Counted from the first letter of the stretch, positions 26,755-35,913 are shown. The stretch: DNA of 52,834 nucleotides from Streptomyces caelestis (GCF_001279005.1 NZ_LGCN01000225.1:1-52834), one strand, 5' to 3'. Made by a program: numbers and translations. The notes: a model not told the origin generated them from the letters alone.

Positions 26755-27399
26755 TCAGACCCGAAGGTAGGTGATCACGGCCTGGACCCGCCGGTGGTAC
26801 TGGGTGTCGGGCTCCAGCCCGAACTTGGTGAAGATGCTGCGGATGTGGGTCTCCAGCGTCTTGCCGCTGATGGCCAGACACCGGGTGATGGCCTCGTTGG
26901 AGCGGCCCTCGGCCATGACGGCGAGCACCTCCCGCTCGCGGTCTGTGAGCTCGTCGACGGCGCTGTCGGACCGTTTGCGGCCGAGCAGCCGGGCGACCAC
27001 CTGTGAGTCGATGACGGACTCTCCCGCCGCCACCCGCACCAGGGCGTCGTGCAGTTCACCGAAGTCGGCGACGCGTTCCTTCAGCAGGTAGCCGAACCCG
27101 CGGGGGGAGGCGGCGAGTGCGCGCAGCGGGCCGCCGGTCTCCACGTACTGCGAGAGCAGGAGCACCCCGACGCCTGGGAAGCGCTCCCGAAGACCGGCCG
27201 CCGCCCTGATGCCCTCGTCGGTGTGGGACGGGGGCATGCGGATGTCCAGCATGACCACCTCGGGGGCCCGGTCGGCGACCATCTGCGGCAGGCCCTCGCA
27301 GTCGCCGGTCTCGCCGACGACCTCGATGCCGGCCTCGGTGAGCAGTTTCACCAGCCCTTCTCTGAGGAGGGCGGAGTCCTCTGCCACGATCACGCGCAC
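26755..27399 (-). CDS. NarL/LuxR-type response regulator
   Basis: 214 residues. The receiver domain shows VIVAEDSALLREGLVKLL, the phospho-acceptor Asp52 in VVMLDIRMPP and the Lys in GYLLKER. The C-terminal LuxR helix-turn-helix is LTDREREVLAVMAEGRSNEA followed by KTLETHIRSIFTKFGL. The GTG start at 27399 overlaps the end of the kinase gene by 10 bases, so the two are a coupled two-component system. The regulon is not evident. Confidence 0.92.
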   Translation of the reverse strand: MRVIVAEDSALLREGLVKLLTEAGIEVVGETGDCEGLPQMVADRAPEVVMLDIRMPPSHTDEGIRAAAGLRERFPGVGVLLLSQYVETGGPLRALAASPRGFGYLLKERVADFGELHDALVRVAAGESVIDSQVVARLLGRKRSDSAVDELTDREREVLAVMAEGRSNEAITRCLAISGKTLETHIRSIFTKFGLEPDTQYHRRVQAVITYLRV

Positions 27400-29279
27400 G
27401 GCAGCTCCGCCCTGACCCGGGTGCCGCCCTCTGGGCCGTCACAGACCCGCAGCACCCCGCCCGCCGCTGCCAACCGGTCGGCGAGCAGGCTCAGTCCGGT
27501 GCCGCCGGCGGGGTCCGCGCCGCCGGTACCGTCGTCGGTGACCTCGACGACCAGCAGTGCGCCCTCCCTCCGCACGGAGATCCGCACCCGTTCGGCACGG
27601 GCGTGCTTGACGGTGTTCGACAGTGCCTCGCAGACGGTGAAGTAGGCGGCGGACTCGATGAACGGCGGGTACCGGCCGGGCTCGGCGGTCACCTCGGCAG
27701 GCAGGGGGGACCGTTCCGCGACCGCGGTGACGGCGGGGCCGATGCCCTCGCGTGTCAGCAGGGCCGGATGGATGCCCTGGGCGAGCTCCCGGAGGTCCTC
27801 CAGTGCCTGGCGCAGGGTCTTCTCGGCCTCGACGACCGCCCGGCGCAGCGCCGCGTCCTCCTCCCCGGTCCTGTCGTCCCTCCCGTCGCCCCGCACGAGG
27901 AGTGAACCCGCCCGGCGCAGCGTCATCAGGGCCAGGACGAGACGGGTCTGCGCCCCGTCGTGCAGGTTCCGTTCCAGTTCCCGCCGCTGGTCGTCGGCGG
28001 CCCGCAGCAACCGGGAACGGACCTCGGCGGTCCGCTCCTCCCTCGCCCGGATCTCCGCGCGCAGCCGCACGGCGCGCAGACACAGTCGTACGGCGGCACC
28101 GGCGGCGGCCAGTAGTTCGGGTTCGTCGTCGAGGGCGGAGTCGTGCACGAGGACCGCGGAGTGGGGATCCTCGTCCGCCGTGTCACCCACCGGGGTGACG
28201 CTCCGTCCGGTTTCGCCGAGGGCCGGCGGGAACAGCGGACGACCGTAGGGGTCGATGTAGGCGGGTGGGACGGCGTCGAGGACCTCGATGCCGTCCCACC
28301 CGCGCGTCTCGTCCGTGTCCCCGGAGCCTCCGGAACCCGCGGCGCTTCCTCCTTCGGTCCGCAGCCCCAGTTGCGCCGACGGGTCGCCGAGCGCGCGGGC
28401 CAGGGCCTCCTGCAGGCGCCGCAGACCGGGGCCGGCGGCTGCCTCGGTGACCAGATCGGCGATGGCGGCGCGACGTAGCCGCATCCGCAGCAGCCCGGCC
28501 AGGAAAGCGAAGGGGACGGCGATCTGACTCAGGTCGGAGGGCAGGGCCAGGGCGGTCGCGGCGGGGCCCAGCGCACCGGGCGCCAGAACGTAGAGCATTT
28601 CCCAGCCGATGAACGCGACGGCCACGGCGACCGCGATCCAGGCGGGTATCAGCGCACGCCGGCGCGCCGGTCCGCCGCCGCGCCAGCGGCTCACGAGCCG
28701 GGTGACGCAGAGCAGGGTGAGCACCACGCCCAGCCACCGGTAGCCGAGGTCGACAGCGGCGAAGAGGCCCGGGTCGGAGTGGAGCAGTAGCGCGTTCGGA
28801 CCACAAGTGCGGCAGTTGAGGTAACTGGCCGTGCCGACGGCCGCCGGATCGTAGAGGAGCGTACGGATCAGTCCGCCCACGCCGACGAGAAGGTAACCGG
28901 CGGAGACGACGCGCCGGTCCGTGACCGTCGTCAGGCGCCCTTCGGGGTAGGCCAGGAGGAGGTGGGCGAGAACAGCCAGATTCAGTGCCTCCGTCCAGGC
29001 CCCGACGGCGAAGAGGCCCGGCACGGCCGTTCCCTGCAGATTGCCCAGGAACCAGGTCAGTCCCTCGGCGAGCATCAGCGGGCCGGTGCCGTTGCCCGGT
29101 CTGCGCCACCAGGCGACGAGTCCGGCAGCGGCGTAGGACCAGCCCACGGTCAGGTCCCGCAGCACATCGGTCCAGGAGGCCCCTGCTCTCCCATAGGCCC
29201 AGGCTCCGCAGCACCCCGTCGCCAGAGCCGCCACCACCCCGGTGGGCAGCCGCCACCCATGCCGCTCCGCCGGCGTCAC
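27390..29279 (-). CDS. Membrane sensor histidine kinase, HisKA_3 (NarL-partner) type
   Basis: About 630 residues with roughly eight hydrophobic helices in the first half and cytoplasmic kinase modules in the second. The phospho-accepting His is in LERNLHDGAQTRLVLAL (HisKA_3), and the ATP-binding part contains EALSNTVKHARAERV and VTDDGTGGADPAGGTGLSLL. Several GTG codons lie upstream in frame (to 29447) and none has a good ribosome-binding site, so the 5-prime end is uncertain; 29279 is used because convincing protein sequence begins there. It pairs with the overlapping response regulator gene. Confidence 0.85.
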   Translation of the reverse strand: MTPAERHGWRLPTGVVAALATGCCGAWAYGRAGASWTDVLRDLTVGWSYAAAGLVAWWRRPGNGTGPLMLAEGLTWFLGNLQGTAVPGLFAVGAWTEALNLAVLAHLLLAYPEGRLTTVTDRRVVSAGYLLVGVGGLIRTLLYDPAAVGTASYLNCRTCGPNALLLHSDPGLFAAVDLGYRWLGVVLTLLCVTRLVSRWRGGGPARRRALIPAWIAVAVAVAFIGWEMLYVLAPGALGPAATALALPSDLSQIAVPFAFLAGLLRMRLRRAAIADLVTEAAAGPGLRRLQEALARALGDPSAQLGLRTEGGSAAGSGGSGDTDETRGWDGIEVLDAVPPAYIDPYGRPLFPPALGETGRSVTPVGDTADEDPHSAVLVHDSALDDEPELLAAAGAAVRLCLRAVRLRAEIRAREERTAEVRSRLLRAADDQRRELERNLHDGAQTRLVLALMTLRRAGSLLVRGDGRDDRTGEEDAALRRAVVEAEKTLRQALEDLRELAQGIHPALLTREGIGPAVTAVAERSPLPAEVTAEPGRYPPFIESAAYFTVCEALSNTVKHARAERVRISVRREGALLVVEVTDDGTGGADPAGGTGLSLLADRLAAAGGVLRVCDGPEGGTRVRAELPCA

Positions 29280-29638
29280 GGCCGCCGCTGTCACCGCTGC
29301 CAACGCCCTCCCCCGCACACGCCGTCCAAAGCTCCGCGCCCCGCTCCGGACGATGACAGGGCGACCATACGAACCCGAGCGTCGGCACGCCAGCGGAAGC
29401 GGAAGCATCCGGACACCGGTGCCGTGAGATCCCGGCGACGGCCGCACTGCGCGACGGACGGCCGGATGCGTCGCGTCCGGTGGCCGGTTCCAGCCTCAGG
29501 GCCTGCCCCGATGTCCGCCTGGGCGGTGGTGCGTACGTTGTGCCCGTCGCGATGACCCGGGGTCGTACCCGGGCCCGGTACGGGTCCGGAAACCGAACGG
29601 GGCATCGATCGTCCCGCACGTACGAAGGGAGACAGCGC

Positions 29639-30100
29639 GTGAAACGCCTTCTGTTGGGGGCCGCCGTGGCCGGCCTCGTCCTCGCAGCCTCTGTTCCCGC
29701 ACAGGCCCACGACACAGACGACTGGATCAGGACCAGCGGCTGGAGCGGCCTGTCCAACAGCCGTGCCACGGGCTGGGTCAGCTATCCCACCAACAGCGAA
29801 CAAGCCGACGGGTGGGGCAGGGTCGACTGGAGCGGCGGGAACGTCGAGGTCCACGCCGGCGCCAGGGATCTGGTCAACGACGGCTGGTGCGCCGTCACCG
29901 AGGTGCGCTACAAGGTCAAGACCGGCGGTTCCTGGTCCGACCACTGGCACTACCGCTCGCCGGCGGTGGACTGCGACATCAACGACGGCCAGGTGATCTC
30001 GTCCTACTACAAGTCCCGGTACCCGACGAAGGACGTCCACTTCCGGGTCTGCCTCGGCTGGAGGGACGGCACGACCTTCCAGTGTTCGAACTGGGGTTGA
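29639..30100 (+). CDS. Small secreted protein of unknown function
   Basis: 153 residues. The GTG at 29639 follows GAAGGGAGAC and opens a clean signal peptide (VKRLLLGAAVAGLVLAASVP, cleavage after AQA). The mature protein is rich in Trp, Tyr and Gly (TDDWIRTSGWSGLSNSRATG, SWSDHWHYRS) with four Cys that could form two disulfides (NDGWCAV, VDCDIND, RVCLGW, FQCSNWG). No known domain was recognised; it resembles small extracellular beta-rich proteins of actinomycetes. It is divergent from the sensor kinase gene. Confidence 0.75.
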   Translation: MKRLLLGAAVAGLVLAASVPAQAHDTDDWIRTSGWSGLSNSRATGWVSYPTNSEQADGWGRVDWSGGNVEVHAGARDLVNDGWCAVTEVRYKVKTGGSWSDHWHYRSPAVDCDINDGQVISSYYKSRYPTKDVHFRVCLGWRDGTTFQCSNWG

Positions 30101-30513
30101 GCACGGGTCGGCGGGGTCGGGGGTGCCGACAGCCGGTCCGGTCCGGCCGAGGGCGTTCGTTCCCACTGCGCCCGGGTCACCGGCTCCGTCGACGACGGCG
30201 CCCGGGTGGCTGCGACGTCATTGCCGACGTCGCAGCCACCCGCACCGGACCGGTGACATGGATCTGCCGGGCTGCGGCAGCCGGGGAAGGTGTCCCGTGC
30301 TGCACGCGGCCGCAGCCGCTCACCCGCTCCCGTCGTGATACGGCTGCCCCACCGGGTCACGTCGACCGCGTGCCGCTTGCCCTTGTCACCGGCATGGCGG
30401 CCCGGCCGGTACGCCCGTACGAGCAGACCGGCGCCGGCGGATCCGCGCGGACAAGCCCTGGGCAGGTGCTGCGCAGGTGGCGGATGCGTAGGCGAGGGCC
30501 CGCCGCTGCCGGA
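30101..30513. other. Intergenic stretch, no gene seen
   Basis: Apart from the strong hairpin at 30204-30241 nothing supports a gene. The sequence separates the convergent secreted-protein and Nudix genes. Confidence 0.5.
30204..30241. terminator. Bidirectional terminator hairpin
   Basis: A perfect 16-bp stem (30204-30219 with 30226-30241, arm GGGTGGCTGCGACGTC) with a 6-base loop lies between convergent genes. It has no T-tract and should work in both directions. Confidence 0.65.
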
Positions 30514-30984
30514 TCAGCGTGCACCCATGTCACGGAGCGACTCCCCAGGGCATTCCACTGCGGGACGCTGCTCTGCCAGGAGCAGCGCCAGCGGACCGGC
30601 CGGGAGGAGGAAGCGGCCTTCGTGCACGGCCCGGAGCGCGTCGTTCATCGGCCACCACATGAGCCTGAAGCCCTTTTCGGACTCGGTGAGTTGCTACGGG
30701 CCGAGCGTCAGGTCCCGGGCCTCGAAGAGGTGGACGCGCGCGGGGGAGGCCGGCGTGATCGCGTGGGAGCCGAGGGAGCGCCACTTCCGGGCGGTGACGC
30801 CTGCTTCCTCGCGGAGTTCACGGCGGGCGCACTCCAGCGGGGTCTCCCCCTCTTCCCGGCGGCCTCCGGGAAGGAACAGGTACTCACCTCCGTGAGCGGG
30901 AAAGTCGGCGCTCAGCAGGGCCACAAGGCCGTCCGCGTCGCGCGCCACGACCACGGAGGCGTCACGCGTCGTTCCCTCGCTCAT
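30514..30984 (-). pseudogene. Nudix hydrolase interrupted by an in-frame TAG
   Basis: The N-terminal 96 codons carry an intact Nudix box (GGRREEGETPLECARRELRE, then EAGV), the catalytic motif for cleaving nucleoside-diphosphate-linked substrates. The frame then meets TAG (complement of 30694-30696) just after the DLTLGP segment. Reading on in the same frame gives normal Nudix C-terminal sequence, QLTESEKGFRLMWWPMNDAL, then GRFLLPAGPLALLLAEQRP, to a TGA at 30514-30516. One base change would restore a 156-residue protein. It is either a fresh pseudogene or a truncated protein lacking its last 60 residues. Confidence 0.75.
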
Positions 30985-31136
30985 GCGGAGCGAGCATAGG
31001 GGCCGGCCCCGGCTACCTCGACCGTAGCGGGGTTCTCAGGCAGTGCTCGGGGCAGCGGCAGGGCTGTGGGGAACACGAGTCGGGCAGTCGTTCCTGCGCC
31101 AGGGGACTGTCTCCTGGATCCGTCCGTGAGAGCGTC

Positions 31137-31520
31137 GTGCTTGTGATCGAGTCCTGGGTGATCAATGACGACAGCCCTGCCCCCGTGTCGTCCGAAGCGG
31201 TGCGGGAGGCCCTCCGGGCGAGGATCGACAGCGGGCGGCTTGAGACGTGGCTGACCAGTTCGTCCGGACGATCACTGGCCTTCGTGACGCATACCGAGCG
31301 CGCGATGGTGATGCCGCTCGGGGAAGAAGGCGATCCCGGCGAGCACGCCGTGGATCCGGAGGCCACGGGACTGAGCGGCGGGTTCGTCCTCTCCAACGGG
31401 CAGGACGACGCGTACCCGGATGAGGACACCGTCCCCGTCGATGAGGCGTTCGGGCTCGTGGAGCACCTCGTCGGCACGGGGTTCTGGCCGGCGGACGCGC
31501 ACTGGGTGGGTGATCGCTGA
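31137..31520 (+). CDS. Imm1-like immunity protein
   Basis: 127 residues starting at a GTG. The pattern LTSSSGRSLAFVTHTERAMV, then EEGDPGEHAVDP, then GGFVLSNGQDDAYPDEDTVP matches, from memory, the Imm1 family of immunity proteins that guard against polymorphic or contact-dependent toxins in Streptomyces. No cognate toxin gene is adjacent, so it is an orphan, perhaps protecting against toxins of neighbours. It is convergent with the RibD-like gene across a terminator. Family assignment is moderately sure. Confidence 0.6.
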   Translation: MLVIESWVINDDSPAPVSSEAVREALRARIDSGRLETWLTSSSGRSLAFVTHTERAMVMPLGEEGDPGEHAVDPEATGLSGGFVLSNGQDDAYPDEDTVPVDEAFGLVEHLVGTGFWPADAHWVGDR

Positions 31521-31608
31521 CAAGGGCTGTCACCGGGCCCGGACGAGGAGGGCGGCGGGGCGGAGCGCGGCCTGGCCGGACGAACCCGAAGACGCCCACC
31601 ACCACGCC

Positions 31609-31641
31609 CGTCCGTGAGGGGCGGACCGCCCCTCACGGACG
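31609..31641. terminator. Near-perfect palindromic terminator
   Basis: Arms of 16 bp (31609-31624 with 31626-31641, CGTCCGTGAGGGGCGG) around one base. It lies between two convergent genes and should end both transcripts. Confidence 0.65.
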
Positions 31642-31666
31642 CCGCCCGAACTCGAGTGGGCCTCCG

Positions 31667-32311
31667 TCACCTTCGCCAGAAGAGGTGGTGGGTCACGCCG
31701 CTCGGGCTGGGCACGACCTCCAGGTGGAACCGGTCGAGCAGTTCGTCGGGGGACTCCCACAGGCGCAGTCCGGATCCGAGCTTCACCGGTGAGACCGCCA
31801 CGTGCAGGGTGTCGACGAGGCCGGCGTCGAGGAACTGCCGGATGGTGGTGACCCCGCCGCCGAGCCGGACGTCCTTGCCCCGCGCCGCTTGCCGCGCCCG
31901 CTCGAGGACCGCGGCCGGGTCGCCGCCGACGAAGTGGAACGTGGTGTCGGAGAGCGTGAACGAAGGACGCTCGTGGTGGGTCATGACGAACACCGGTGTG
32001 TGGAACGGCGGCTCCTCCCCCCACCAGCCGCGCCACTCGTGGTCGTGCCAGGGCCCGCGCTGGGGCCCGAACTTGTTGCGGCCCATGATCTCGGCGCCGA
32101 TGTCGCGCGCGAAGTCCCGGGTGAAGTAGTCGTCGAGGCCCCGGCTGCCCCCGGGGTCCGTGCGCATGGGCCAGCTCGCCGTGGCGCCGGCCCACGCGAA
32201 CAGCCGCTCGGGACGGTCGAGGCCGAACGGCTGCTCGAGGCTCTGGTGCTCACCGGCGCCGATGCCGTCGCTCGAGACGTTGAAGTTCATGACTCTCAGC
32301 AGTTGATCCAT
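31667..32311 (-). CDS. RibD C-terminal/dihydrofolate reductase-like protein
   Basis: 214 residues of the RibD-C/DHFR-like family: RVMNFNVSSDGIGAGEHQS, then the IGAEIMGRNKFGP helix, then TPVFVMTHHERPSF, then VRLGGGVTTIRQFLDAGLVD and LHVAVSPVKLGSGLRLW. Members bind NADPH but mostly lack an assigned substrate. The ATG at 32311 gives the expected N-terminus. No operon partner. Confidence 0.87.
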   Translation of the reverse strand: MDQLLRVMNFNVSSDGIGAGEHQSLEQPFGLDRPERLFAWAGATASWPMRTDPGGSRGLDDYFTRDFARDIGAEIMGRNKFGPQRGPWHDHEWRGWWGEEPPFHTPVFVMTHHERPSFTLSDTTFHFVGGDPAAVLERARQAARGKDVRLGGGVTTIRQFLDAGLVDTLHVAVSPVKLGSGLRLWESPDELLDRFHLEVVPSPSGVTHHLFWRR

Positions 32312-32707
32312 GCGTGTCCTCGTCGGTTCTGTCGTGCGTCCTGCGGCGGGGCGCCGCACATCATGACGTCGAACGGGACACGGCCGGATCGACAGTGGCC
32401 CACGACTTTTTTCCGAGGCGCGTCGGGCGGCGGCTCCGTCGGCGGTCTGGCCGTCGCGGACGGGGACGGCATCGAGGTGTCCGGGGCGACCGCCGCGGCC
32501 ACTCACTCGCGTCGCACCGGGCCTCACCGCCCGGGCGACCGGGCGACCGGGCGACCGGGCGGACCCGTGCGGTCGGAGCACCGGCGCGCTCGGGAGTGGC
32601 CTGGAACCGGGGGTCGGGCAGCCTGTCTCCGGCCTTCCGAGGCGGGACTTGACGGATAGCCGGGCGGACGGTTGCCGGGGCCGCGAGAACCCTCCGAGGG
32701 TAGGTGT
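32312..32707. other. Intergenic region with 8-bp tandem repeat and cluster promoter motif
   Basis: No gene is supported. It contains about 3.75 copies of CGGGCGAC in tandem (32532-32563) and the 13-mer GGGACTTGACGGA (32645-32657) shared with 35111-35123. The promoter of the exporter gene at 32708 must be in the right part. Confidence 0.5.
32645..32657 (+). promoter_or_regulatory. Shared 13-mer upstream of exporter
   Basis: GGGACTTGACGGA, 51 bases before the exporter start, recurs exactly at 35111-35123 before the second WrbA-like gene. The TTGACG core could serve as a -35 box, but no -10 is visible at 17-base spacing in either case, which favours a regulator site. Confidence 0.45.
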
Positions 32708-33889
32708 ATGTCGAAATCATCGGTCGCCGAGGCACCGCCCTCGGTGACGCCGGGGACCGCACCGCTCGTCGCGACCGTCGCCACCGTGTCCGTCATGGGC
32801 GTGCTCGTGGTCGGCCAGATGTACGTCACCATCCCGCTCATGCCCGAACTCGCCGGCGCCTGGGGCGTGTCGACCGGAGCGGCGGCGGCCTCGACCACCG
32901 CGTTCGCCTTCGCCCACGCGGTGGGCTCGCTGCTCAGCGGGCCGCTGTCCACCCGCTGGGGGCGGCGCACCGTGATGGTGGCCAGCGTCCTCGCCACGGC
33001 CCTCGTCACCGCCCTGCTGCCCCTGGCGGGCTCCCTGACCGACGGGGTCGTCCTGCGCGCCCTGCAGGGCCTGTTCGCGGGCTCGTTCATCCCCATGGCG
33101 TACGCCTACATCAACGCGCGCGTCGCCCCGCACCGCGCCTCCCTGGCCCTGACGGTGGTCTCCGCCTGCATGGGGGCCACGGTCGTGATCGGCCAGGTCG
33201 AGGCGCAGCTGGTGGCGGCGTGGTTCGGCTGGGTGTGGACGTTCTGGGGGACCGTGCCGCTGCTGCTGGCGGGGGCCGTCGTCTCCTGGCGGGTGCTGCT
33301 GCCCGAGGAGCGGCAGATCGGGGGCGGCCTCTCCGGCGTGAAGACCGCCCTGAACCCCCGGATCATCCCGCTGTACCTGGTCATCCTGGTCGGCGCGGGC
33401 AGCCTCACCGCCCTCTACACCGGAGTCCAGCTGTACGGGCCCGACGCGGTGACGGACGGCGGCGGGCCGCTGCTCGCGCTGCGCGCCAGCGCCCTGCCGG
33501 CGCTGCTGGGCGCCGCCCTGGTCGCCCCCTTCCTGGCCCGTTTCCCCGCCTCCCGCCGCGCCACCGGAGCGCTCCTGGTGACCGTCGCCGCGCTGCTGGC
33601 CGCCGCCCTCGGCGGGAACGACGCCGTCGCGCTCGGGGCCGCCCTGTTCGCGTTCATGGCGGGCTTCTCCACGCTCGGCCCCGCGCTCATCCAGTCGGTC
33701 GGCGCCCGGGCCGGGGCGGCGGCCCAGACCACCGCGATCGCCCTGTACGGCTTCACGCTCAACGTGGGGGCCGGGGCGGGCGCCCAACTCGCGGCCTTCT
33801 TCAACGAGTTCTCCTCACTGGCGCTGTTCCTGGCGCTGGTCCTGGCGGTCGCCGTCTGCGGCGTCGTACGCGGCGGGCGTACGACCTGA
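32708..33889 (+). CDS. MFS transporter, arabinose-efflux/DHA1 type
   Basis: 393 residues with about 12 hydrophobic helices (VATVATVSVMGVLVVGQMYV, then MYVTIPLMPELAGAWG, then LLSGPLSTRWGRRTVMVA). The loop between helices 2 and 3 carries the MFS motif A (GPLSTRWGRRT). The ATG at 32708 follows GAGGGTAGG. It opens a block with two flavodoxin-fold reductases, a SnoaL-like protein and an acid-CoA ligase, so export of that block's product is likely. Confidence 0.88.
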   Translation: MSKSSVAEAPPSVTPGTAPLVATVATVSVMGVLVVGQMYVTIPLMPELAGAWGVSTGAAAASTTAFAFAHAVGSLLSGPLSTRWGRRTVMVASVLATALVTALLPLAGSLTDGVVLRALQGLFAGSFIPMAYAYINARVAPHRASLALTVVSACMGATVVIGQVEAQLVAAWFGWVWTFWGTVPLLLAGAVVSWRVLLPEERQIGGGLSGVKTALNPRIIPLYLVILVGAGSLTALYTGVQLYGPDAVTDGGGPLLALRASALPALLGAALVAPFLARFPASRRATGALLVTVAALLAAALGGNDAVALGAALFAFMAGFSTLGPALIQSVGARAGAAAQTTAIALYGFTLNVGAGAGAQLAAFFNEFSSLALFLALVLAVAVCGVVRGGRTT

Positions 33890-34006
33890 CGCACTCGCGG
33901 GCCCTTCGTTGCCGCGCCCCCGCCCGGCGCAGAACGATGTGGCCGGCGGCCGCACATTCCACCGCCCACGTACTCATGACCCCGTACGCCCAGGGAGCGC
34001 CCGACC

Positions 34007-34621
34007 ATGACCAACGTCGCCGTCATCTACTACTCGTCCACCGGTTCCACCCACCAGCTCGCCCAGGCGGCCGCGGACGCCGCCGCCGCGGAGGGCGCCG
34101 AGGTGCGGCTGCGCCGGGTACCCGAACTCGCGGCCACCGGACGGCCCGGCTCCCAGGAGCACGCCGACAAGGTGGCGGACATACCCGAGGCGACGCCGGA
34201 CGACCTGGACTGGGCCGACGCGGTCCTGCTCGGCTCGCCCGTCCACTTCGGGCTGGCCGCCCCGCAGCTGATGCAGTTCATCAACACGTCCTCGCCGCTG
34301 TCGATCCAGGGCAAGCTGCTCAACAAGGCCGTCTCCGCCTTCGCCTCCGGTTCCGCCGAGCACGGCGGCCAGGTGACGACGATCCTGGCGCTGCACAACG
34401 CGATCTGCCACTGGGGTTCGGTCATCGTCGCCACCGGCTCCGCCGACCCGGTGCTGTACGAGAAGAACAACGGCAACCCGTACGGCGCGAGCACCGTGAC
34501 CGGCAACCGCACCGGCTTCATCCACGACGAGAACGTCGGCGCCATCGCCTACCAGACCCGCCGCACCATCCAGGTCGCCGCGGCGCTGAAGGCCGCCGCC
34601 GCCGCTCCGGCCGCCGCCTGA
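34007..34621 (+). CDS. WrbA-like flavodoxin-fold NAD(P)H:quinone oxidoreductase, copy 1
   Basis: 204 residues. The FMN phosphate loop is YYSSTGSTHQLAQAAADAA; the flavin-binding DAVLLGSPVHFG and SAFASGSAEHGGQ follow the WrbA/flavodoxin pattern. These enzymes reduce quinones to hydroquinones by two electrons. It is paralogous to the gene at 35231, with which it shares the N-terminus (MTNVA.VYYS.TG), a DLDWADAV segment and the NNGNPYG / SNGNPYG loop. The C-terminal Ala-rich tail is non-conserved. A role in handling a quinone intermediate is inferred. Confidence 0.88.
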   Translation: MTNVAVIYYSSTGSTHQLAQAAADAAAAEGAEVRLRRVPELAATGRPGSQEHADKVADIPEATPDDLDWADAVLLGSPVHFGLAAPQLMQFINTSSPLSIQGKLLNKAVSAFASGSAEHGGQVTTILALHNAICHWGSVIVATGSADPVLYEKNNGNPYGASTVTGNRTGFIHDENVGAIAYQTRRTIQVAAALKAAAAAPAAA

Positions 34622-34641
34622 CCCGAGGGGAGAGAGACATC

Positions 34642-35025
34642 ATGGCAGTCAGCGACCCGGCCCGGTTGCCCTCGGTCTTCGTGGAGGCCTTCAACGCCAA
34701 GGACCTCGACGCCATCGACCGGCTCTTCGAACCGGAGGCGGTGCGGGTGCTGCAACCGGGCGTGGTGGTGACCGGCGACGGCCGCCGCCGGGCGACCAGC
34801 AGCTTCCTCGCCCTGGGCGTCCCGATCGAGATCAGCCTCCGGCACACGTACGTCTACGACGACACGGCCCTGCTGATCGGCGACTTCGTCATCGACGGCA
34901 CCAAGTCCGACGGGGAGCACATCCACCTCGAGGGCACCGCCACCGACGTGGCCCGGCGCGGCTCCGACGGCCTCTGGCGCTACATCATCGACAACCCGCC
35001 GGGCGTCGAGGTGGGCGGGGAGTAG
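34642..35025 (+). CDS. SnoaL-like (NTF2-fold) protein
   Basis: 127 residues with the NTF2/SnoaL cone fold pattern: LPSVFVEAFNAKDLDAIDRL, then FEPEAVRVLQPGVVVTG, then LLIGDFVIDG and GLWRYIIDNPPGVEV. Such proteins act as cyclases, isomerases or hydroxylases in natural-product pathways, or as small-ligand binders. The gene begins 20 bases after the first WrbA-like gene with GAGGGGAGAGAG as ribosome-binding site, so they are co-transcribed. The substrate is unknown. Confidence 0.82.
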   Translation: MAVSDPARLPSVFVEAFNAKDLDAIDRLFEPEAVRVLQPGVVVTGDGRRRATSSFLALGVPIEISLRHTYVYDDTALLIGDFVIDGTKSDGEHIHLEGTATDVARRGSDGLWRYIIDNPPGVEVGGE

Positions 35026-35110
35026 CCCGCCGCCCCGCCCCCCTTGCTGCCGGCCCGTCGCCCGGCCGCCGCGCGCGGCCGGGAAACCGGTCGACCGGCC
35101 GGAAAGGGAA

Positions 35111-35123
35111 GGGACTTGACGGA
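35111..35123 (+). promoter_or_regulatory. Shared 13-mer upstream of second WrbA-like gene
   Basis: Exact second copy of GGGACTTGACGGA (see 32645). It lies 107 bases before the start codon and is followed by AT-richer CTATTGAATTCC. Confidence 0.45.
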
Positions 35124-35230
35124 CTATTGAATTCCGGTGGCCGGCCCGCCGTGCCCGCGACACCATGGAGCGCGAACCCGTAGCCGAAAGACGGCTCGAG
35201 CACTCCATCCGATGAGGGAGCAGTACAGGC

Positions 35231-35878
35231 ATGACCAATGTCGCCATCGTCTACTATTCGGCCACCGGAAACATCCACAAGCTGGCTGTCGCCGCCGCCG
35301 AGGCGGCGGAGAAGGCCGGGGCCGAGGTAAGGCTGCGGCGGGTCGCCGAAATCACCGACGAGCCGCTCGCGCCCAATTACCGGGAATGGACCCAGGCGAA
35401 CAACGAGCACGCGGCCGCCGCCGGCGAGGTGCAGGTGGCCGCCATCGACGACCTGGACTGGGCCGACGCCGTCGTCTGGGGCACGCCGGGCCGCTACGGC
35501 CTGCTGGCCGGACCGCTCAAGCACTTCATCGACCAGACCTTCGAACTGCACGCGCGGCGCGGCCTGATGAACAAGGCGATGTCCGCGTTCACCTCGACGG
35601 GAACCCCGCACGGCGGCCAGGAGTCCACGATCCTGTCCCTGAGCAACGTCTTCTACCACTGGGGGGCCGTCATCGTGCCGCCCGGCGTCACCGACGACAT
35701 CCTGCTCACGCCGAGCAACGGCAACCCCTACGGGGTCAGCGCCACCTCGGGCCTGCAGGCCATCCCGGGCCACCTCGCGCAGAACGTCACCGACGACAAC
35801 CTCGCCGCCGTCGGCTACCAGACCGTGCGCACGATGCGGGTGGCCGAAGCGCTCAAGCAGGGGCTGAAGAAGGGCTGA
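35231..35878 (+). CDS. WrbA-like flavodoxin-fold NAD(P)H:quinone oxidoreductase, copy 2
   Basis: 215 residues, a close relative of the product of 34007-34621. FMN-binding loops are YYSATGNIHKLAVAAAEAAE, WGTPGRYGLLAGPLKHFIDQ, and STGTPHGGQESTI. Compared with copy 1 it has the longer insert (ITDEPLAPNYREWTQANNEH) typical of full WrbA proteins, so the copies have diverged in the region near the quinone site. It has its own upstream region with the shared 13-mer and ends at a strong terminator. Confidence 0.88.
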   Translation: MTNVAIVYYSATGNIHKLAVAAAEAAEKAGAEVRLRRVAEITDEPLAPNYREWTQANNEHAAAAGEVQVAAIDDLDWADAVVWGTPGRYGLLAGPLKHFIDQTFELHARRGLMNKAMSAFTSTGTPHGGQESTILSLSNVFYHWGAVIVPPGVTDDILLTPSNGNPYGVSATSGLQAIPGHLAQNVTDDNLAAVGYQTVRTMRVAEALKQGLKKG

Positions 35879-35913
35879 CCCCCTTTTCCCGATCCCGTGT
35901 GCCGCACACGGCC

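Noticed and set aside
32532..32563. 8-bp tandem repeat as CRISPR or phase-variable tract
   Set aside because: Fewer than four short units without spacers and outside any gene; no functional sign.
34642..35025. SnoaL-like protein as PhzA/B
   Set aside because: It shares the NTF2 fold, but at 127 residues it is shorter than PhzA/B and lies away from the phz-like genes.
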